Shown here: positions 58,479 to 64,000 of the stretch, one piece after another
Layout of the letters: each line of letters opens with the position of its first letter
Position numbering within the stretch: position 1 is the first letter of the stretch
Position numbers and translations under genes: made by a program
Notes under the pieces: model-generated
What the model was told of the DNA's origin: nothing
Databases searched by the model: none
What the model saw: only the letters and a program-made list of their open reading frames with translations
Origin: Pseudorasbora parva
Lineage: Eukaryota; Chordata; Actinopteri; Cypriniformes; Gobionidae
DNA: 64,000 nucleotides
Assembly: GCF_024679245.1 (NCBI RefSeq)
Contig: NC_090195.1
Location: forward strand, 11,017,874-11,081,873
Direction: 5' to 3'

Positions 58479-58544
58479 CCATCATCACCTATTAGTGATG
58501 TCACTCATGTGAGAGGATCTACCCAATCAACTCACAGCTCATGA
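57393..58544 (+). CDS. CC chemokine B4 with poly-Ser tail (4 exons)
   Basis: Coding exons are 57393-57465, 57550-57664, 57767-57841 and 58400-58544, giving 135 residues. The domain has C33-C34, C58 and the CC pair in 'GEFCCDPKNPWVQRKVKRFL'. Compared with B1, exon 4 has lost 8 bases after the first codon and 1 base just before the repeat. The nine residues between (EAPDFHFNT) are therefore new, yet the frame is restored for the TCA run. That run encodes 16 serines (99-114), then P-S-S-P and the cap ISDVTHVRGSTQSTHSS. Intron 3 holds a TTAA-flanked MITE. Tandem acceptors are present. It looks functional. Confidence 0.85.
57921..58357. mobile_element. TTAA-flanked MITE in B4 intron 3
   Basis: It begins TTAAAGCTACACTGTGT and ends ACACAGTGTAGCTTTAA, perfect 17-base inverted ends bounded by TTAA. 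A TTAA target is the hallmark of piggyBac-type transposition. B1, B2 and B3 lack it in the same intron. It is non-coding. Confidence 0.85.
58431..58490. repeat. (TCA)n repeat inside B4 exon 4
   Basis: Sixteen TCA codons are followed by CCA TCA TCA CCT. Confidence 0.95.
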
Positions 58545-59690
58545 ATCATGAACATCTAAAAGTAGCTCATTGTGAGACCACATGGTTAATTATTTTTTTA
58601 TATTTTAAGAAATTTTACTCTTGTATTTTGAAAATATTCCAAGCAACATATTTATATATATTTATATTTTAAAAATACATGTTATAGTGCAATTTGACAG
58701 TGACAGTTCTTCATTTATTAAAACTGAATTCCAGTGAAACTGTTTCAGAACAAATGATTAGCTTATATATTATAGTTTACATTGAACTATATTTCACTCA
58801 GTGTACTGCTAATGGACTTGTGTCATAACTCCTGTGTCAAGAAGGATGATGCAAGTCTGAGTGAATTTCAGACTGATCTGTACGAGTGCAATCTGAAACA
58901 AGATTATTGGTGGATGATATGATCCAAGTCTTATTTCATGAGACAAGTCATTTTAAATGTCAGCGAAATTTCACAATTATCGTTACTTTGGCTAAAACAA
59001 ATGCTATGTATGTTAATAAATGTAAGTAAAAAAGTCCTCAGAAGACAAATGAATAGTCAGCAATAAAATAAGAACGAACAAAGAAATTACAAAACAACAA
59101 AATAAATACAACAGAACAAAAAAACAGTGCTTTAGTTTTGATAATGGTATTCAGACAGGTAATAGCCTACAACAGAAATTGAATAAAGAGTGCATTGAGC
59201 AGATGAGACATTTCATTTTTATCAAATACTATCCACATCGGATTCAGAACGATGATGAAAACGCAGATGGAGGAAACCATCGACACCCCTAATGCTTGAT
59301 GTAGGCCTAAATCACTTCCTGTATTGACACTTCATTCAGTAACATTATGAAATTTTGATGTATATGCTGTTTGCTGTTCATGATCACATTATTTTTCAAA
59401 TGCACCTGCTTACAAATTCGATTTTTTAAAAATCTTTTTACCGGTGTTTTGATTTGGAGAATACTGTATTCATTCAGGAGACGGGATTTCCCGTGTTTCC
59501 CGCTATTACGCATCTTCTGAATGAGTACTGAATCTCCTGATGAAAACACACGCGGAAGACGGAGTAAAACAAAGCGGCAACTTCCCCCAGTTCCTGTTGA
59601 AGCCAATACGGAAGTAACTTAAACTGCAATTCATCGACTGGCCACTAAGGACAGGCTCCAGAAGGGAGCAGAATCTCCTTGAGCCCTATT
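58545..59690. other. B4 3' flank and unassigned DNA
   Basis: The first ~350 bases match the B1/B2 3' region. No further gene is recognised; a 99-codon minus-strand frame at 59606-59307 has no known domain. Confidence 0.4.
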
Positions 59691-60600
59691 TTAAAGGTGT
59701 CATGGACTGGCTTTATAATTTTTTTTATACTGTTGTCTGAGGTCAACTAATGACGTCCGTGTGGTTTTTACATTCAAAACATCATAACTAATAAGAAAAA
59801 GGCAATTTTTTACAGAGGTTTTGAGGCTCTCTCCTGAATCCTGGGTTTTGATGGGTGTGCCGCACTGGAGACTTGGAAGTAAACGCCAACGGCTAGGATT
59901 GGATAAGATTTGCATATTTAATGAGCTTCAGCTCCTGTCATGTCTATGACCCTGTCAGTTCAGTTCACATGAGGGAGGATTGATTTGAAAGCAGCAACCG
60001 GGAAGATTCTCTCACAGGGCTCGTAAACGTCTTCCTCAAACAAATACAATGATTTATTTCTCATCCACTCATGATTGATTGGAATAATATTTCTGTATTA
60101 CATGGCCCGCACGATCTGTGAATATTAGCGCTAACACACACACACACACACACACACGAGCGCGCACCCGGATTAAGAAAGAAATATTATTTAACTATTT
60201 GAGATTCCTCGGCCTGCCAACGGACTTATGTTTTGGTAGCCCGTCTGGAAAACACACACTATTCTAGACTACTATTCGGCCTACATATAAAAAAGACGTT
60301 TTACTCACATAAGTTTGTTGCATTCCTGTCGGATCCAATATAGAAGGCACAACATTGTGTCTGCAAATCCAGCACTTGAGACACACGTACATGTTCACAA
60401 ACGATTCCACGGTGAAATGAAGCAAACACGTACGCTCTTCCCCACATGAGCTGGAACTTCATTAAAAACAAATGTAGTATCACACATTCCTAATATTAGG
60501 ATCCGAAGGAAGCTTCGACTGTGTTCTTTCACAATATCTTGCTATCTTCTTCAGCATGTTTATAGCTGCTGGCTAGTGTGATCTAGTCGGTGGGCGGGGC
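59690..60600. mobile_element. Dispersed ~900-bp repeat, second copy in C2 intron 1
   Basis: It matches 48670-49500. It contains a (CA)n run at about 60133-60157. No transposase is visible. Confidence 0.6.
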
Positions 60601-63025
60601 TACTGAATTACACGTGCTTATTATTCAGGTTGATGATTCACGTTAAAAATAACGTGATCATCAACATTAAACATCATATAAATCAAAACTATCTAATGTT
60701 ACTGAATGAAATGTGGACTCTGAATCTGATCTGGATACAGTCTTTCACAAAAAACATGATTTTCTCATCTTTTTGTTCAAAATGTAGATTTTTCTATGAA
60801 ACTTACCAATATTCAAGTGTTGATTTCTGTTGTTGTTATTGTTGTTGTTGTTATTTAAAAGAAGAGGGTCGGCTTTTTCTTTTGATTGCATGCATAATGC
60901 ATGCTCAGATAGTCATAAAATATTCTATGGGTATTACATTTTGGTGAAAATGGTCAAAAACCCTGGCGGTGGCTGGCAAAAAAATTTTTTTAACGCTGGT
61001 GGGGAAAGAGTTAACAGAGAAACTACTGAAAGCCATATAAGATTGTTATTGGCAGGGAAAGATTTAAAGCAGTAGTTCACTTTTCAAATGAAAATTACCC
61101 CATGATTTACTCACCCTCAAGACACCCTAATATGACTTTCTTCTTTCTGGTAAACACATTCTACGTTGGCTCAGTAGTGCACAACACAACCAAACTTAAA
61201 AACCATACATAAGTTCACAACACAACGAAATAAAGCTACAACACAACAGAATAAAGCCCAGGGATGCAAACATCTCTCAAAAAAGATTTAAAAAAAAAAA
61301 AAAAGTTTTCCCGCGACAATATATCAATATTGTAAGCCGAGCAAAAATCGTCCCAATAGAGGCTAACAATGGCGGGTGAAGGTCGCTGCGCGTTCTATGT
61401 TTTCAGTTGGGCATAAGGATTTAATTCCATTTCTTCTTAATCTGACTCCATTTAATCATAATTTAGAATTTAGGTTAGAATGCCAATTGGTTGTTTGGTC
61501 ATTTATATTTAATAGTTTACGTACACATTTAATTATTCCGTTTAACCCTTTGTTGAAATGATGCCCGTTTGTAACCTGAATAATTCCAGAGCAAGTCAGA
61601 ATCAATCAAAGTGTAAAAATGTATTAACATTCAGGTAAATGTATAATGCCAATTACATAATCAATTCAAAGGTAGCCTAATCCATATAACATCAAATACT
61701 CTGAAGTAAAGAATGAAATGTATACCTGACTTATCAAGGTTACATAATGCTGCATGGGTTAAAACCTCCAGCATTACGGGCTAAGTTCACAATGAGAATT
61801 TGCATTAATCAAGTCCTATAGACTTGTGTGAAAGAGAGGCCAAATGGCTGAAAGCCACACCCACCATACACCAAGGCAAGATAACCTTAAACTCTTAAAA
61901 CATGTATGATGTTCTAGTTTACTTCTGTGGAGTTGAGATATTTGTACCAGTTGCACTGAGACATTTCAAATGATATCAAACACACTGTAACACTGACACT
62001 GTAACATTTCTGGTGCACTTCAGGTGATCTCAATATGAGAGGGAGCAGGAGATTGGGGGAAGTTTCATGTGAAAGGAAAGGCATGTAAATTAGTGTCATT
62101 CATGGTTCACTCAGTGTGATGTCGTCAACAACGGAGACAGTAACTGTATGAATGAGTTCAGATGCTAATTTCCTTCGTTTTCTCAGAGCGATTAGACATT
62201 TCGGCATCAGCTAGTTTTTCCAGCCTTACAATATCCAGATACTTAAATTGCCACCAACACCCGCCATCCCTGGCCCAACCCTATAGGTGTAGCAGGTGTG
62301 CTTTAAGAATATTGTGACTCCACTTGAACATTTTGGGGTTTTCCTTTATTTTTCAACCACCATGTTGATTTGAATGGGGTGGGCGCACTTTTCTACTTCC
62401 TAGTCTGCATGAGATATCTCAGCAGTAGGTTGCATAAGTTTATGTGGTGATTTATAAATGGCGGCATGTAATTAATTAGTTTACACAATATATGTATGGT
62501 TGTCCCTCTGTGATGTGTCACCATATGCTTCATTGCTTTATCTTCTTTCTTTAAGTGTTTTTCCTAACTTTAATTTAATCTTTATCTTTCTCAGTGTGTC
62601 GTGAATTGCTGCCATGCGCTGTTCTAATTGCTGCACGAGTCCTCATATATGTATCTGTTACACCAGGTACATGAGTTATTGTTAAAAGTTCTTAAAATGT
62701 GCTTTTGTAACAGTATTTTGCCCCAGTCCTCATATATGTCTCTGTTACTCCAGATCAATAAAAAGGACTTGATGGGACTAAAGAGTTTGAGAGTGATTTA
62801 CATAGCAGATAACACAACACAGATAACACACTGCTACATAGGCACATAGAGTAAAACCAAATTCTGTAAATCAAAATACACAGACACTAATTTAGAATAT
62901 TTAATTTCATTTTTTTCCCAAAACATAAACTCTTATTGAACTATCTAGCACTTCTCCTTCCTTTAATCTTTCTGCCTCTCCTTATTTGCAAATACTCCTA
63001 TATATACACACAAAGTTCACGGCAC
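60601..63025. other. Intergenic DNA, nothing firmly assigned
   Basis: A MITE-like start 'agtagttcacttttcaaatg' occurs near 61070, and two copies of 'gtcctcatatatgt' occur near 62640 and 62733. No gene is recognised. Confidence 0.35.
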
Positions 63026-63029
63026 AAAG

Positions 63030-63480
63030 AGAAGAGATGTTGAGTGTACAATTTCTATAATGTCCAAACTTAATGTCAGAATGTGAAAGAAAGGTGATTT
63101 AAGCAATTTTGAGTGTGCCATGTTTGTTGGTGCCAGACGGGCCGGTCTGAGTATTTCACAATCTGCTCAATTACTGGGATTTTCACGCACAACTATTCCT
63201 AGAGTTTATATAGAATTGTGTGAAAAGGGAAAAACATCCAGTATGCGGCAGTCCTGTGTGCGAAAATGTCTTGTTGATGCTACAGGTCAGAGGAGAATGG
63301 GCCAACTGATTCAAGCTGATAGAAGAGCAACTTTGACTGAAATAACCACTCGTTACAACCCAGGTATGCAGCAAAGCATTTGTAAAGCCACAACACGCAC
63401 AACCTTGAGGTGGATGGGCTGCAACAGCATGAAGACCCCACTGGGTACCACTCATCTCCACTACAAATAAAAAGTCTTTG
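63030..63480 (+). pseudogene. Tc1-like transposase, N-terminal fragment
   Basis: The frame at 63120-63470 reads 'GARRAGLSISQSAQLLGFSR' then 'TTIPRVY', the paired-like helix-turn-helix of fish Tc1/mariner transposases. 'QRRMGQLIQADRRATLTEIT' (second DNA-binding part) and 'TTRTTLRWMGCNS' follow. The DDE catalytic region is absent: after 63440 the sequence turns into unrelated text. It is a truncated, inactive copy. Confidence 0.75.
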
Positions 63481-63563
63481 GGGCGAATGAAATGAAATAT
63501 ACTCATTTGAATTCTGCACAGAATGCTTTATTTTAAAATGATATGGAGGAGAAACATTTAGAG

Positions 63564-64000
63564 CAGGGGTTCTCAACTGGTTTGGCCATGGGACACACAC
63601 TTTCCAATGATCAAGTCGTGACCCGCTTTTTTAGGTATTATTATATAACATCAATATATCATGGGAGTCAGAACCAATGTGGGTGGGACAAGACCTATCC
63701 ACTTTTTAAGACCAATGATACTGGACCCACTCACTTTTGCCATCTCTAATTCAGCACGTATGTCCGTTCACTTACCAATAACAGATAAACAATTCATTAT
63801 TAAACACAGCTTAGGCACTTTATTATCATTTCGATTTTCTTCTCTTTTTTTTTTATAAACTCCTTTCCGATCTGATAGTTGATGAGAAAAGGGAGTAGAG
63901 CAAGTTCAGCAAAAGGCAGATTCGGGTCGATTTAAAAAAAAATCAAAACTTGCCATGTGCTTCCCCCTACACTATTACCTCTGTGAATAATTTGATGTCT
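63564..64000. mobile_element. hAT-like element, cut by window end
   Basis: It begins CAGGGGTTCTCAACTGG, a common hAT terminal sequence in fish. The interior matches 55130-55440. The right end lies outside the window. Confidence 0.5.

Noticed and set aside
63120..63470. Functional transposase or regulator gene
   Set aside because: Only the N-terminal DNA-binding part of a Tc1-like transposase remains; the catalytic region is missing.

Overview
This window is vertebrate nuclear DNA, almost certainly from a teleost and probably a cyprinid (zebrafish, carp or goldfish group). The grounds are small GT-AG introns, very dense terminal-inverted-repeat elements, hAT-, Tc1-, L2-, SINE3- and copia-type repeats of fish character, and many simple repeats. 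No bacterial-style gene is present. The window as read holds nine CC chemokine genes, all on the + strand, each split into four short coding exons. It contains no complete non-transposon gene of any other kind that I can recognise.

The chemokines fall into three families, called A, B and C here. Family A (three genes: 5707-7363, 28544-31294, 38155-39366) encodes 105-107 residue proteins with six cysteines. Family B (four genes: 10384-11230, 46012-46763, 53839-54436, 57393-58544) encodes a CC domain with an extra cysteine; in three of the four it is followed by a Ser or Ser/Pro tail written by an in-frame TCA/CCA microsatellite. Family C (two genes: 15455-16893, 48238-50708) encodes 97-residue four-cysteine chemokines whose predicted mature proteins are identical. 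The order A-B-C, A, A-B-C, B, B, together with matching flanks, shows that an A-B-C module was duplicated and that extra A and B copies arose singly. The products are expected to be secreted ligands for leukocyte G-protein-coupled receptors; receptors and functions cannot be read from sequence.

Region by region. 1-5250: hAT-like MITE copies (one with a nested insertion), a (TA)(GA) microsatellite and decayed LINE fragments. 5250-8220: gene A1 and its flanks. 8220-10110: AT-rich DNA and a MITE. 10117-11870: gene B1. 11880-14430: a 5'-truncated LINE sitting inside a (CT)n microsatellite. 14440-17880: gene C1 with two candidate first exons. 18006-22871: a complete Ty1/copia retrotransposon with identical LTRs, one intact 1353-codon gag-pol frame and a 5-bp target duplication. 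22872-28130: MITEs and unassigned DNA. 28130-32370: gene A2. 34689-37661: an inverted-repeat element whose interior is about 65 copies of a 42-bp minisatellite. 37900-39545: gene A3. 39546-45850: inserted mobile DNA, including a 5S-rRNA-derived SINE and a broken THAP-like domain. 45850-51545: genes B2 and C2. 53790-54480: gene B3. 56350-58900: gene B4 with mobile DNA in its promoter and last intron. 58900-64000: further dispersed repeats, ending in a Tc1 transposase fragment and a hAT-like element cut by the window edge.

The most interesting points are the birth of chemokine tails from a trinucleotide repeat, the likely alternative signal-peptide exon of C1, the repeated rebuilding of chemokine promoters and introns by transposons, the apparently young copia element with a half-tRNA-type primer site, and the minisatellite caught inside a foldback element.
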